Assembly: GCF_000471905.2 (NCBI RefSeq)
Contig: NW_006500356.1
Span: 2,582,334-2,646,333, forward strand
DNA: 64,000 nucleotides
Source of the DNA: Amborella trichopoda
Lineage: Eukaryota > Streptophyta > Magnoliopsida > Amborellales > Amborellaceae
Direction: 5' to 3'
The notes under the pieces were generated by a model that did not search any database, was not told the DNA's origin, and saw nothing but the letters and a program-made list of their open reading frames with translations. Shown piece after piece: positions 22,630-34,417 of this stretch (its first letter is position 1; every line of letters starts with the position of its first letter). The position numbers were made by a program, and so were the translations under genes.

Positions 22630-24829
22630 TCACAAGTATCGGATAAGCTCAACTGCATATTTTCCTTTCTTTGTTTCAGTTATTTCTCCTATCTGCATTA
22701 ACAAAGCTTGGAATTTGAGGAAAAATTGTTCGAACTCTTAAATCATTGTCAATATATGTGTGTGTGTGTGGAGAGAGAGAGAGAGAGAGAGAGATACTTT
22801 TAACCTCCCTTTCCCACTGATTGATACAGTATCACCAGTCTTGAGCGTAGCTCCATTTTTCGTGGCAGGGTTCCAGTTAACCCGAACATCCCCGTTACTG
22901 AAAGACAAAATTGGGGAGAAAAAAAAACACTCACAACATTCATTTGACAAATACGTTCGACGAACGCATGAAGGTGGACTAATATGATTCTCATAACCTC
23001 TACTCTAAGATAGAACTTTTACTCATATACTCGTATATGCGATTCATATACTCAGAGTGTATATGCGAGTGATTAAAACACCTGGAATAAAAAGGTAATT
23101 TGAGTTATTATACCTGATCAAATCAACAAGCTTTGAACGGGAGACTTTAAAGCCTGCACTGGCTATGGCATCCACTCTCAAGGAAGCCTCAACAGTCTTG
23201 AATGACTTAGTCCTAAACTAAAGTAAGTAATCATGAGAATGAGAATGCATGAGCTAAGAAATTCTTCTGTAAATTCATAAGAAAAACATGAAGCAAGGTT
23301 TGATGACTATATATCTGACTTCGGTGGCTGGAACTCCAGTGCAAGAAGTGGAATCTGATTACATGAAACCGTAACGTTCCCAACCTGAAAAGTGATAAAT
23401 AAGAACCTTAATGAGTGGATTATATTTCAAATGAGAAATTTACACCATACACCTCTCCCAAACCAAGATGTCAAATACTCCAAAACTTCTACGAGGAGCC
23501 CAATACTCCCACTAAACCAACATCCAATCCCCTCCTACTTGTTCAACCAAAGTCTCTCTCTCTCCCCCCTGGTTCTCTTCCTTCTATCTGCCCTCCTCAA
23601 TGGAGGACTCGCTGAGTTTTTCTGCTCTTCCTGTATTCATGAGAATTTTGTCACTCCATTTTCTGAGCAAGGATTCCCCAATATTCTTGTTAAAGTCAAC
23701 CTTATTTTCGAGTGTTGTCTCTGCTGGTTCCTTGATTATCTCCACCTCCTCACATGCGAGTTCCGCCTTCTAACCAAAAACCTCAATATCTTCACAATTC
23801 TCATCATTTTCACTAGTTTTTCTCCCGCTCTCTCCATTTTTAGTGGTGGATTTCTCTTCTTCGTTCTTCTCTGGTGGCCCATACCTTTTTTTTTTTCCAA
23901 GATCCATTCCAATGAATCGACGTGATGGATTAGTTGGTGCACTTTTCTCAGCTTCAATCTCCTCAGTTTGTTCGAAGTGCCATGAATTGATTGGAAAGTC
24001 AAGCATGTCTCAAATCTTCACACTTCTCTCCACTCTTTGCAAGAAGTGCTGCTTGGTTTTTTGACTGTCCTTTCTTGGTGTGCATTCTTCATATGAGTCT
24101 GACTGAAATCATGTCCAAGGATAGAGCACTGCCATGCAATAGTTTAACCAAACAACAGAATCAGGCTAACTCCACCTTCTCTAAACATAAACTTTTGGAC
24201 TAGCTTTACTGAGCTTCTTCGAGTTCATAACTCTGAATAAATTCATGATCACTGTTGACACTTCAATCACTCTAGTCTAAAATTGACAAGTACAAAACCA
24301 TGAATCCACAGTAAATGTTCCAAGCTTTAAATTTGATCTTCTAATCTTCAATTTCCTCTTGATAATCAGACTAAATGATTTAGGCAATTTCATGTCAAGG
24401 AAACTCAAACAACAGAAATGGAGAGAGGATCTGTAAACAGAGAGTAAGTTTTCATGGGAAATTGAGGAAACCAAATATTGTGGTTTTGATTGAGAGAAGA
24501 AAGTGAAAGGTGAGAGAAACGAGGAAAAGATAAGGAAATTAGGAGTGGAAGATTCATAGAGAATGGAGGCTTTTGAAGGTTCTTCTGAAACAATTAGGAG
24601 AGAGAGGTAACAAGGTAACAGGGGACACAATGGTGACCAAATGAGAAAAGATTAACATAAAAGGAAGATTCATAAAAAAGCAAGTTGGTTCATCCGATGA
24701 GTTTGGAGAGAGAAAGAGCTGGTTACCATTGGCCCATCATTTCCAATTGGATCACGCCTATCTTTGATTTCAAAGAAAGAGGCAATAGTTTAGAGAAATC
24801 GTGGCTGTCCAGGAGAGGGAGGGAGAATG

Positions 24830-24866
<37 letters not shown>

Positions 24867-27800
24867 GGTAGGNNNNNNNNNNNNNNNNNNNNNNNNNNNN
24901 NNNNNNNNNNNNNNNNNNNNNNNNNNNNNNNNNNNNNNNNNNNNNNNNNNNNNNNNNNNNNNNNNNNNNNNNNNNNNNNNNNNNNNNNNNNNNNNNNNNN
25001 NNNNNNNNNNNNNNNNNNNNNNNNNNNNNNNNNNNNNNNNNNNNNNNNNNNNNNNNNNNNNNNNNNNNNNNNNNNNNNNNNNNNNNNNNNNNNNNNNNNN
25101 NNNNNNNNNNNNNNNNNNNNNNNNNNNNNNNNNNNNNNNNNNNNNNNNNNNNNNNNNNNNNNNNNNNNNNNNNNNNNNNNNNNNNNNNNNNNNNNNNNNN
25201 NNNNNNNNNNNNNNNNNNNNNNNNNNNNNNNNNNNNNNNNNNNNNNNNNNNNNNTAGAGAGAGAGAGAGAGAGAGAGGTTGGGAGCTTCGATTTAGGAAA
25301 AAATATTAGGTTAGTTTATTAGAAGAGAAAAAAATTGATTTTGGCTGAACCGGTACTGAGGGGGTTGCATGAAGATTCACTGGGAGGTAATGAGGTTGCA
25401 CATGGAAGTTGTGGAGGTGAGGCGTTTTTTGCACATTGGTCTGGGGGAATGTAATACACTGTAAATTTCTCTTAAAAAAAAAAGATGGATGACCAGTTTA
25501 TATCATGTGCAAGTGCCACATTTAAGAAATTATCTAATCTTGAACAATTCTATTCTTACTACAAATTTACCTTTGCGATAGAATGACATACTCTGCTTTC
25601 AAAGAAGTTCATGAAATGTACCACTAGCCATTTCATTATTCAAATCATGACTTCATATATTGGTGAATTTAAGTTGAATTTCAGTTTATGCTTTTGGCGA
25701 AAAGGCCATTAACTGAAAGAAGTGGAACGTTATATGTCATATGCTAGACCTGATACCCAGAAGTTTGTCATATCTAACACAATCTGTTAGTAACTACTGA
25801 AATGGGACATTAGAAGGACAGGTAAATCAATTTCCGAGTCTCAAGATCTGAGTCGCATTACATCGAGGTATTTGCACAAACATTATATGCATGCTTACTG
25901 TAGTACCTATATTACAAAACAAGAAAACCATCAAGTACAAAAGGAAATTTTGACAAGAGGCAATAAAGTTAGGTCATGATAACATCCCTAAGATGTATCC
26001 GTCGATTAACTGAATTCCATAGAAGTTTAGTTTCTCCAATCCTAGCATGTCGGGAATTGGGTAACAAAGTAATCGCACGTTAGCTACTAAGCTTGCTCAA
26101 ATATGAAGTGAAGTTGGAGGAAGTTCCAGGCAAGGTTCGAGGGATCAAAGAATGGATAAGCATTTCACCAGTTGTCAATGGGGATTGAGGAGTCAGACGG
26201 CTTTAGAGGAGGGTAATTGTGAGTGTACCTAGGTGCCTAAGCAAAGGATTCGGGCTGTCATCTCTTTCCCTATTTTTTTTTCCCTTTTTTTTTGGAATGT
26301 TAACTTGGGATTGGTGAGAATGGAAGTAAAGATGTCACATTATGGAGCCTGCCACCACAACCACCACTACCGTTATATGCCACCTATTGCAATTTCTTTT
26401 CTATCATCATCATAGCCTTTTCCCATTTATTTGGGGTCGACTACACGAATTCTAGTCAACTATTCTGCTGCTCTATCAAGGATCATACGAGACCATAAGT
26501 CCCCATATCTTTTCTTATTACCTCCAACTATGTCTTTTTGGGGCAACCCCCTACTTTTCTTTAGCCTTCCACTTGAACCAACTCGCACCTCCCAACAGGT
26601 ATTGTACTGGGTCTGTGTTGCACATGGCCACCCACCTAAGTCTACTTTCACTCATTTTATCGCTTGTTGGAGCCACACCTAAGTTCTCTCAAATGCATTC
26701 ATTTCAAATTCTATCCTTTCTTGTCTTGCCACTCATCCATCTTAACATACTCATCTCAACTACATTCATCCTATCAGTATGTTATTTTTTGACCGCCCAA
26801 CATTGCACCCCCATAAAGCAAAGCTGACCTCATAGCTATCCTATAGAATTTCCCCCTCAACTTCATTTTAATTTCTTTTACAATTAATAAAAAAGGCATT
26901 TACATATCTATTTAGGCAAAAGATAACAACCTCACTAATAGATTATTGATTAGAATGTAACAATATATAGAGGTTACAAAATATTAATACAATAAAAGAA
27001 AAACTTCACCTTTACTAGGGAAGATCTCAGGTAATCAACGAGCTCTGGAACAACAATAACCTGAGCTCCTTTCTCACCCTGGAACAGGACGATTGGTTTT
27101 TTAACCTGAATGATATCTCTCCTAGCAAACCTAACACCCAAAGTAGTAAAGAGAACATAGACATACAAGTTAAGCGACACACAAATTCTTGAGTTAACCC
27201 ATATGCACTTCTAATTATTAGAAAAAGCAACAGTCACACCTGGAGAAGAATGTCACCAACTTTCTCCCTGGCAATCCCTGTACCAAGAACAGCTCCAAGA
27301 AAGTCACCATGAGAGCAAGGTTCAAATCCAAAGTTTCCTGTGATGCTGAAAAGTTCAACAATTTACTGAAGATGATTTTGTGAGGGATTTCAATGGAACT
27401 GTAAATCCTAGAAAATATAACCTTGAGAAGGAATAAAACTCTGGAAGCATATGAACTATGGGAAACTACACTAAATAATCCAACAGACTATGCAAAACCA
27501 GAGTTCATTGGCATCACCACCAACAAGAACAGGAAATGACCGCAATGGAGTGTCTGATTCTCTCTCCATCACCATCCATTTCACCAGACAGTGATAACCC
27601 CAATGGACTATGGTTTTCCTTAGACCATAGCATGCACATTATATAAAAATTTGAATTACTAACCTCAAAGCAGCAACTATATCAGGAACATTTGACATTG
27701 CTTCAGGACATCCAATCGATAGGCGGCAACGTTCAGCCTAGGCAAATAGGACACTGCATAAGCTGATTGGTACTGTTGATGACGCGTAGTGATACAAATC

Positions 27801-30800
27801 TAATTGCTGTCATATGTATTGCAAGGAAACTATATGAAAAGAAATGTGCCAAAAACAACATGCTTGGAACATGAAGATCTGCATGAAAATAATTAAATAA
27901 TAATAATTAAAAAAAAGAAGTAAAGGGGCAACAAATTTTAAGTAGATAATGATTCCAAGGGCAGTCTTGAAGAAGAAAAAGAAATTCTTGAAATTTTTAA
28001 ATGATAATACGCATTGATTCTGATTGAGAAAATCTTTAACAAACCAAATACACTTTTTATGATTAAAATCAGGACGAATATATTGTTACGCCAAGATAAT
28101 TACTGGCACTTTATTTAGGCAAATTTGGAGGAAAAGTTGCCCAACTTCCAACTCTATGCAAAAACTATAAGAGAAGCATGGACAAGAAGAAAAATGATTA
28201 TAAGCATTGGAGATTTGGACTATTAAAATATCATTCTGTTTTCAAAGAGAACAGGCTAACCAGCAGTTATTTGTTCTCACTAATATGAACAGACGGAATT
28301 TATGTCATTCTAATGATAATAATTAACTAGCATCATGGGATTTAACCTGTGGATAACCCCCTTGAGAAACAGCTTCAACATCTGATAATTTTTCCAGTGC
28401 AAACATTGCATCTCTTAGTACGGGTGGAGTCAGAAAATCAGTATGATAAACTTCTTTCCTAGTTAGAGCCCTCCTTGCCTTGACAAAATGATGGGAAGAC
28501 AATCAGCACACATGTATATGTTCCTAATAAGAATTTCTCAATGGCTACTACATAACAAAAAAGTGTATGTCATGCAAATCTGTGGGCACACATGCCTAAT
28601 GCATATGAGAGAGAGAGAGAGAGAGAGAGATTTATAATGTGGGCACATTGTGCTCCTGAAAGTAACTTTCAAACTTTCTAGGAATGCACCATACTCACAC
28701 ATATACCAAAGTAATGACGCATCAATCTAAAAATCAGATCCATAAACTCAAGCTCCCAATAGTACTAAGATCAATCTCCATAAAGTGAGATTACAGCCCA
28801 AAGATATGAACTAGGTAAGTCTCCATTACGAACAAGTATACAAGAATTAGAACAAATTAAAACATTATTACATTCTGGATACAAAGTAGAGAAAATTTGC
28901 TCAAACATAAAGCCAATACCATTTCAAGAATGTTCTTCACAGCCTCAATGCTGTTCTTGTCTCCTATTGCTTTCAGTATAACTTCATCCCCACCCTTTAT
29001 TGCATGTACCACATTGCAAAACCCTACATATTTGAGAAACATTAGGTCATAACTAAAATGACATCATTCACAACAAAGGAAAGGTCCCCAACAAGGTTTG
29101 TGCCACGATGGTTACGGCAATTAGATTCAGTTGATGAATATATAACCCAAGTGGAATATGGAAGAACCATTGTCTGGAGTTACCAACCAAAAACGGATAG
29201 GACCCCACTAGAGGGCACACACTCTCCATCACAGTACATCAATTCTATGAAAATGGACGATCAAACAGTCATTGGTTCTTCTAAAATCCATTGGAATTAG
29301 TAATACACATTTCCTTCTTTATATGGACGACAAGGTTTTTTGAACTGGAAATCAATGAAACAACATAGGCTGGCTGTTCAAAAGATTCCCATGGTTCACA
29401 AGACAACCGCATTCACAACCGCTATTTCAGTGATGCATTCACAATGAAAGCTTGCTTACTCTGAAAGTATTGTCAAATGTCGTTTTCAAACTGGAAATTT
29501 ATTCATTACACAAGACTACAACACCATGAGAACTTACACCAATCCATACCAGTGTAGGAAAATTGGGCGGTTCAAATTCTATGTGCCCAGTTAAGCTTGG
29601 TTAGATCGGAACTGGCCACTAATCAGATCCGGTTTCAGCCTGTTTTGGTAAACCGACCGAGTATTTTAAAAGAATTCAAAAACATTATATAAAATCTCAA
29701 AAAATAAGGAATTTTGTTTGTAACGCATTTTTTAATGTTTTTCATCATATTGGCAAAGATTGAAAATTGTTTTGACTATTAATACTTATTTTTAAATTTT
29801 CCCATCTTTTTTACAAAATTTCAAAAATACTCCTGGGCACAAATCGATTTTTTAAAATCTATTTTTTTCATTAATTTTGAACTTCATTTGGATGTGCTAT
29901 GTTCAATCATGTTTTAAATATACTTTTCATATTAGATTTCTTTTTGTAATTTTTTTTTTTTTAAACACTTTTTTAGCCGCCCGAGACTTGCCCAGTTAGG
30001 CCGGTTGAACCGCTTCCCGGACCATGTATGGTTGACCATTCCAGTTATATTTTTCCTACACTGATCCATACAATCAATTTGGCCTTTGCACTTTGTTGAA
30101 GCCCTAACATTCACTTTAGCCAATGGCTGGAAACACAATCTTTTTTATCGAAGTAGCATATGTGAAGTTAGAAACATATAATGAGGAATGTATAACATAA
30201 GGTAAAGAATATCACAATCACAGTTATTAATTGGAAGCTTTTTAGTATCATATATATTATCACTATTATTATCTCTTTTTGAAATGTCTTCTATGTATGT
30301 TATAAATCAAAAAACAACTAAATTATGAATGGTAGAAACAATTAGGTATGAAGAGTATCACTTACAAGCGATAAGGAGGTTTTTGGGTTTTGAAAAAAAA
30401 AAGATGATCAAGAATACAAAACACAATGAATATGGTATATATTGCCATACACTTGCTTCCACATGATACATAACAAGTTTTGGAGAAATTCTTTAGTAGA
30501 GGAAATCATCAACTAGTCATTTACAAATGACACACTTTCTCTCTTTGCAGTAGTCAAATTTTCAGATACTTTACCAAGCGCAACCATTAATCATTCCATT
30601 TTTAGAGTTTCATCTAATTCTAGACTGAATTCCTATACTCAATGGCAAAATATAGACTCTTGTTTAAATGATACACTCAACAGTCAAGACCTCTATAAAA
30701 AACACAGATAGATACATCTATTTCAAACATATTTACAATTGTCAGATTTGCCAACCCCGACATCGGCCTTCAGACACAATATATCCATAGATCATTTCGA

Positions 30801-31964
30801 AGAGCATCAAACTACTTTTATACGAAGATACCAACATGAAAGGTCAACAAGAAGTGCCTAAGTTTCTAAATTGTCGAAAACAAGTGTAGTGTCCTTGGTG
30901 TGTTGACACACATGCCAAAAAACCATCTTACCTTGATTAGAAAAATGTTTCATATGAGACTAGGGGGCCAAACCCCTTCACATGACTTGAAAGCGTTGAA
31001 AATCTCTCTCTCTCTCTCTCTCTCCAAACACTTAAAAAAACATACACATACAGATAGGGTTGTGTAAACATTCAAGTATTGCTGTTGATTTAAATCATAT
31101 TTTATACTCTGGCCTAATCTTATCCAAACCTTGTCTAGAGGCTTCTTTGTAAAAAATTATCTTAGAGATTGTAAAAGTAAAATTGATGATAAATCCATAC
31201 CTTGATTGAGAGGGATTACTGACTTTCTCCAATATACTTCTAATGTACAGTTACAAAGAATTCATCTAAATTGCCTTCACATTAAAAAGCTAACACTTTC
31301 TCTAATCAATTCAACCACTAGTAAAAAAGGATACAATATTTTACACTTCTCCATCCATTAGAAACTCAAATTCCTCCATCTGAATATCCAGTTTCATTAA
31401 ACCACAGAACTCAAATTCCATAACCAATTTTGTAAGATAACCATTTCTATGTAAAGCATAAAATGTTAATTCTAGCTCCACTGCAAGTTATTAAGCTACA
31501 CAAGATCAGATAGAATCATAAAACTACACAAATCAAATTACACAGAAGAAAAGCAAAAGATTAGGGCACACTACGCAAATTAACAGTGACCATGTCATAC
31601 AATTCGTTTACTCGTCAGAAAGCTGGCATTAAACGGCGGAAAATCGATTCAAGCAGCAGAAACAACTTTCAATCAAGTGATATGATAAGCTTCTTTTCCA
31701 GTATTTAGTCATTGCTTCGATTGTCCACTAACCAATAGAGAGAGATGGAATATATACAGAGTCTACGATAGTATAAAAGCGTGTTTTTTTGTTTAACATA
31801 CCTGAAGTTTTTGGTTGAAATACAAGAAGATTGAAGCATGAAAATCGCAGAGAATTGAACTTAAATGAAGAAAATGAATTGCAGATAAAGTTTGATCGGG
31901 AATGCAACAGGGTTTGCCTCATGTTAGTCATGCCTTTTGGCAAACCCAAACTAAATGCACTCAT
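22630..31964 (-). CDS. Chloroplast S4-domain RNA-binding protein (photosystem II S4 domain / YlmH-like), 10 exons
   Basis: Exons on the minus strand: 31802-31964, 28920-29023, 28347-28478, 27664-27737, 27240-27345, 27010-27078, 23320-23384, 23114-23212, 22798-22897 and 22630-22692. They total 975 bases, 324 residues plus TGA, with GT-AG at every intron. Residues 1 to about 54 are rich in Ser, Phe and Arg and poor in acidic residues, fitting a plastid transit peptide. Residues about 56-240 are the YlmH-type N-terminal region (ITGNFGFEPCSHGDFLG; EKGAQVIVVPELVDYL). Residues about 249-310 are the S4 RNA-binding fold (FKVSRSKLVDLISNGDVRVN, then GDTVSISGKGRLK). The C-terminus ends KKGKYAVELIRYL. 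It matches the plant/cyanobacterial photosystem II S4 domain protein family; bacterial YlmH relatives bind ribosomes. A plastid RNA or ribosome role is inferred. An AATAAA lies 8 bases after the stop (22617-22622). Introns 1 and 6 are large and hold transposons. An alternative start is Met12 (31931). Confidence 0.93.
22771..22793. repeat. GA microsatellite abutting the donor of intron 9 (S4-domain gene)
   Basis: In the sense of the gene, the donor AAA|GTAT is followed directly by about eleven CT units and then a CA run (about 22754-22770). Intron 9 is only 105 bases, so the repeat makes up a third of it. Confidence 0.85.
23433..25471. mobile_element. Mutator-like element with coding-like cargo in intron 6 of the S4-domain gene (interrupted by N gap)
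   Basis: The two ends are inverted repeats. GAGAAATTTACA at 23433 mirrors TGTAAATTTCTC ending at 25471, and similarity continues about 45 bases inward (a CTCCCAAACCAA block against CCCCCAGACCAA). No 9-bp duplication could be recognised, so the exact ends are provisional. The minus strand at about 24060-23590 holds a coding-like but broken reading frame, rich in Glu, Lys and Ser, with two internal stops (FIGMDLGKKKRYGPPEKN is one clean stretch). The minus strand at about 24630-24280 looks like a gene 5' end. No transposase is visible, so a gene-fragment-carrying (Pack-MULE type) element is possible. The 382-base gap hides part of it. Confidence 0.5.
24873..25254. other. Assembly gap (N)
   Basis: A run of 382 N bases, with GA repeats immediately on both sides (24832-24862 and about 25257-25276). 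The gap most likely reflects a microsatellite that could not be assembled; true length is unknown. Confidence 0.99.
26405..26880 (-). mobile_element. LINE 3' end remnant in intron 6 of the S4-domain gene
   Basis: Read on the minus strand, the sequence encodes a broken form of the plant L1-type LINE C-terminus. There is a match to the FYRIAMRSALLYG segment, then a LRWMSGKTRKDRI stretch, then a DRAAE / TRIRVVDPK segment and a terminal run of ATGATGATG. Several stops and frame changes interrupt it, so it is dead. It is truncated at its 5' side, as LINE copies usually are. It lies in the intron in the same orientation as the host gene. Confidence 0.75.
28611..28631. repeat. GA microsatellite in intron 2 of the S4-domain gene
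   Basis: About ten GA units between exons 2 and 3. Confidence 0.85.
29550..30063. mobile_element. hAT-type MITE in intron 1 of the S4-domain gene
   Basis: A 514-base element begins CAGTGTAGGAAAA and ends TTTTTCCTACACTG, forming terminal inverted repeats. It is flanked by the perfect 8-bp duplication ATCCATAC (29542-29549 and 30064-30071). The 8-bp duplication and CAGTG ends are diagnostic of hAT elements. It has no coding capacity. It belongs to the same family as 18790-19271, 32097-32517 and the interrupted copy at about 7552-8440. Confidence 0.93.
31006..31022. repeat. CT microsatellite in intron 1 of the S4-domain gene
   Basis: About nine CT units, unremarkable context. Confidence 0.8.
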
Positions 31965-31995
31965 CTCTCTCTCCTCGCGCTGTCTGAGCTGTCTC

Positions 31996-32018
31996 CCTCT
32001 CTCTCTCTCTCTCTCTCT
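31996..32018. repeat. CT microsatellite (GA in the sense of the S4-domain gene)
   Basis: It lies about 32 bases upstream of the S4-domain ATG, probably in the 5' UTR, amid further CT-rich sequence (31964-32040). Confidence 0.8.
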
Positions 32019-32096
32019 ATCTGAACTGTCTCCCTCTCTCTTTTTTAAGAATCGCCAGAAGTATAAGGTCCGTTTACTCCCTTAGGCAAAACCGAC

Positions 32097-32517
32097 CAGT
32101 GTTCAGAAATCGAACCGGCGTCCGAAGTCGTCCGAGAAACCGATAAACCGGCAGGCCTGTTCAAACCGCCGGCCAGTGCGCTAAAAAAATGTTAAAAAAA
32201 TATCAATTCTAAAAAAAAATAAAAATTATCAAAAGTATATTTAAAGCATTATTATACAAAACACATCCAAATAAAATTGAGATGTAGTGAAAAATATGTT
32301 TCAAAATTTTAATGTGCTCAAAAAATTTCAAGAAAGATGAAAAATTTAAAAATAAGTATTCAATACCCAAAACACTTTCCAATATTTACCAAAATGATAA
32401 AAAAAAATTAAAAAACACATTACAAACAAATCCCTTATTTTTTTATATTATATATATTTTTTATTTTATTCTTTTTAAATACCCGGCCGGATTGGCCAAT
32501 GCTCAAAAACACTATTG
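32097..32517. mobile_element. hAT-type MITE copy just upstream of the S4-domain gene
   Basis: It starts CAGTGTTCAGAAA and has the same internal order as the copies at 18790 and 29550, in reverse orientation: a GC-rich CCGG/CGGCC end, an AT-rich core, a CCCGGCCGGATTGG block. The right end (about AACACTATTG) is degenerate and no matching 8-bp duplication was found. It begins 133 bases upstream of the S4-domain start codon. Confidence 0.7.
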
Positions 32518-34412
32518 TTAAGGTTTTTTTTTATTTTTACCTGGAAAAACAAACATTATTGTTAAGACTCGGGAAGTTTAGGATGCTGGAGGGTTTGGTT
32601 TTGGTTTTGATTTTGATTGGTTGGTTGGTGCCATTGAAACCAAGTATCAATCTCACCAATGGTTTGATCGACTGTGTTGATCATTGTTAGAGTGTCGTAA
32701 AAAAACAATATATCGGCAAAACCAAGACACTGATAATAAATTGATTTCATTCTAAAAAGTCGAAGGCAAAAAAACCGAGTTATGGATAGAGCCAAAACTT
32801 AGATGTTAAACAATCATGAATATTTCAGATTTAACTCAAAACAAAATTGAGTGAAAAGAAAACATAAGCTAAAATTATAATTTACCGTTATTGTAAAAAT
32901 ATATTAAAATTGTTAAAAATTAATTTTATGTCCTTACTTTATATCATTTAGGGAATACTAGATAAATTTTGATCTAAATTTTCATCAAATAAACAATATG
33001 CTTCCTCTGCTATTACTACACAAAACTTGGCTGATTTATTGGGAGTGTATAATAAAATAATTACAAGAATATTCAGTTATTGTTAAAAAATAATAATACT
33101 AATAATACTAAATGCTACAATTACCAAATAATAAGAACTGTAACCTAAGGTAACAAGATTAATGTTCGAAAAAAAGGAGACCCCTTACGGTTGCAATTTT
33201 AACAAACACAAAAAGAAATACTTCATCCAAATTGTTGCGTTGTATACGCACTAATGAAATAACAAAAAATTCAGAAAATGAGATTAATCAAACTTTTGTA
33301 TACAGAGAAAATACCTACTTGTATTGACAATAGTTGAAAGCAAACCTAAATATTTGAACCTCATGTTGAATTTCCAACCGCCTAAGTCTTTTTTATGACA
33401 GAATCTTGCTCTTTAATGACGCTCTTGGTTTTCATAATTTTTTTTGTCGGGTTACTCTTTCTCATACTATGCCAATTATTTGAGATATACAGTTGTTTCA
33501 GGAGAACAATTTTTCTGGGAATATGTTTCTAGTGTTTATTTTCTTTTAGAATATAACATTTTAGGTGAATATGTTGGAGAATTTTTTATGAAATTTTTGT
33601 TAAATCAAGATTCTTAATTTAATCCCAATTTTAATGTGCTTATCTCAAAGCCTAAAACTCAAAGAAATGAAGAGAATGGAAGTTTCAAGAAAGGTATAGA
33701 GATGAAGTTTGTTTTTTTTTTTTGATAAAAAAGTAAAAGAATATATACTTATATCAGTTCTACAAAAAAAGAATGATTTTTTTTAAGATCGTTTGACTCG
33801 TGTATGTGAGGGCGCTTGATAGCACACTTCGTACGTTCGCATCGGCATATGAAGTGCCATTCGCTTGAGCATGCATGGAGGCCAGGCTCAAGGCTCGATT
33901 TATTTTTTGCATGGTGCATGCTAGATCCAACTTCACTAGTCGTTGAAAATATAAGGCACCTTAAACTAATTGCAGTCGTTGAGACAAAGGGCAGCACATG
34001 TAATTGTTCACATCCAACAGCTGATAATTGTTGATAGTGGTTATTTGGAATCCAACATATTGTGTAATTATTCACATCCAACAGCTGATAATTGTTGATA
34101 GTGGTTGTTTGGAATCCAACAGTCACAATATGTTGTGCAACAATACGAAAATGTTCACTTGAACAGTTAATTCATATCAACTTAGAACTCTATATAATGG
34201 GTTCACTTTCCTATTCTTGAGACGCCATTCTCTACACACAAATTACCCTTCTTATATACACTACTTACAGTATTGAAGGGCGGCAAATATAGTCTAAAGG
34301 AAGCTGTCCTGCGTGCTCAAAAACAAAAAGAAAATTTGTTTCAAATTTTTCCCTTTTTCACCCAACCATTTCCAACATTATAGAAAATACGCACAATAGT
34401 TTCCACCACCAT
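32518..34412. other. No gene seen
   Basis: AT-rich; short frames only. The 125-codon minus frame 33749-34126 is partly produced by the 66-base duplication and matches nothing recognised. Confidence 0.55.
33995..34130. repeat. 66-base tandem duplication
   Basis: Two direct copies contain CACATCCAACAGCTGATAAT and GTTTGGAATCCAACA-type ends. A TATA-like CTATATAATGG (about 34190) follows. This could be the edge of another LTR, but no partner was seen. Confidence 0.6.
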
Positions 34413-34417
34413 GAAAA

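Noticed and set aside
23392..23925. 177-codon plus-strand frame with hydrophobic segments
   Set aside because: Antisense to the charged coding-like stretch of the Mutator-like element; hydrophobicity results from complementing Glu/Lys codons.
33749..34126. 125-codon minus-strand frame
   Set aside because: Partly generated by a 66-base tandem duplication; no motif recognised.
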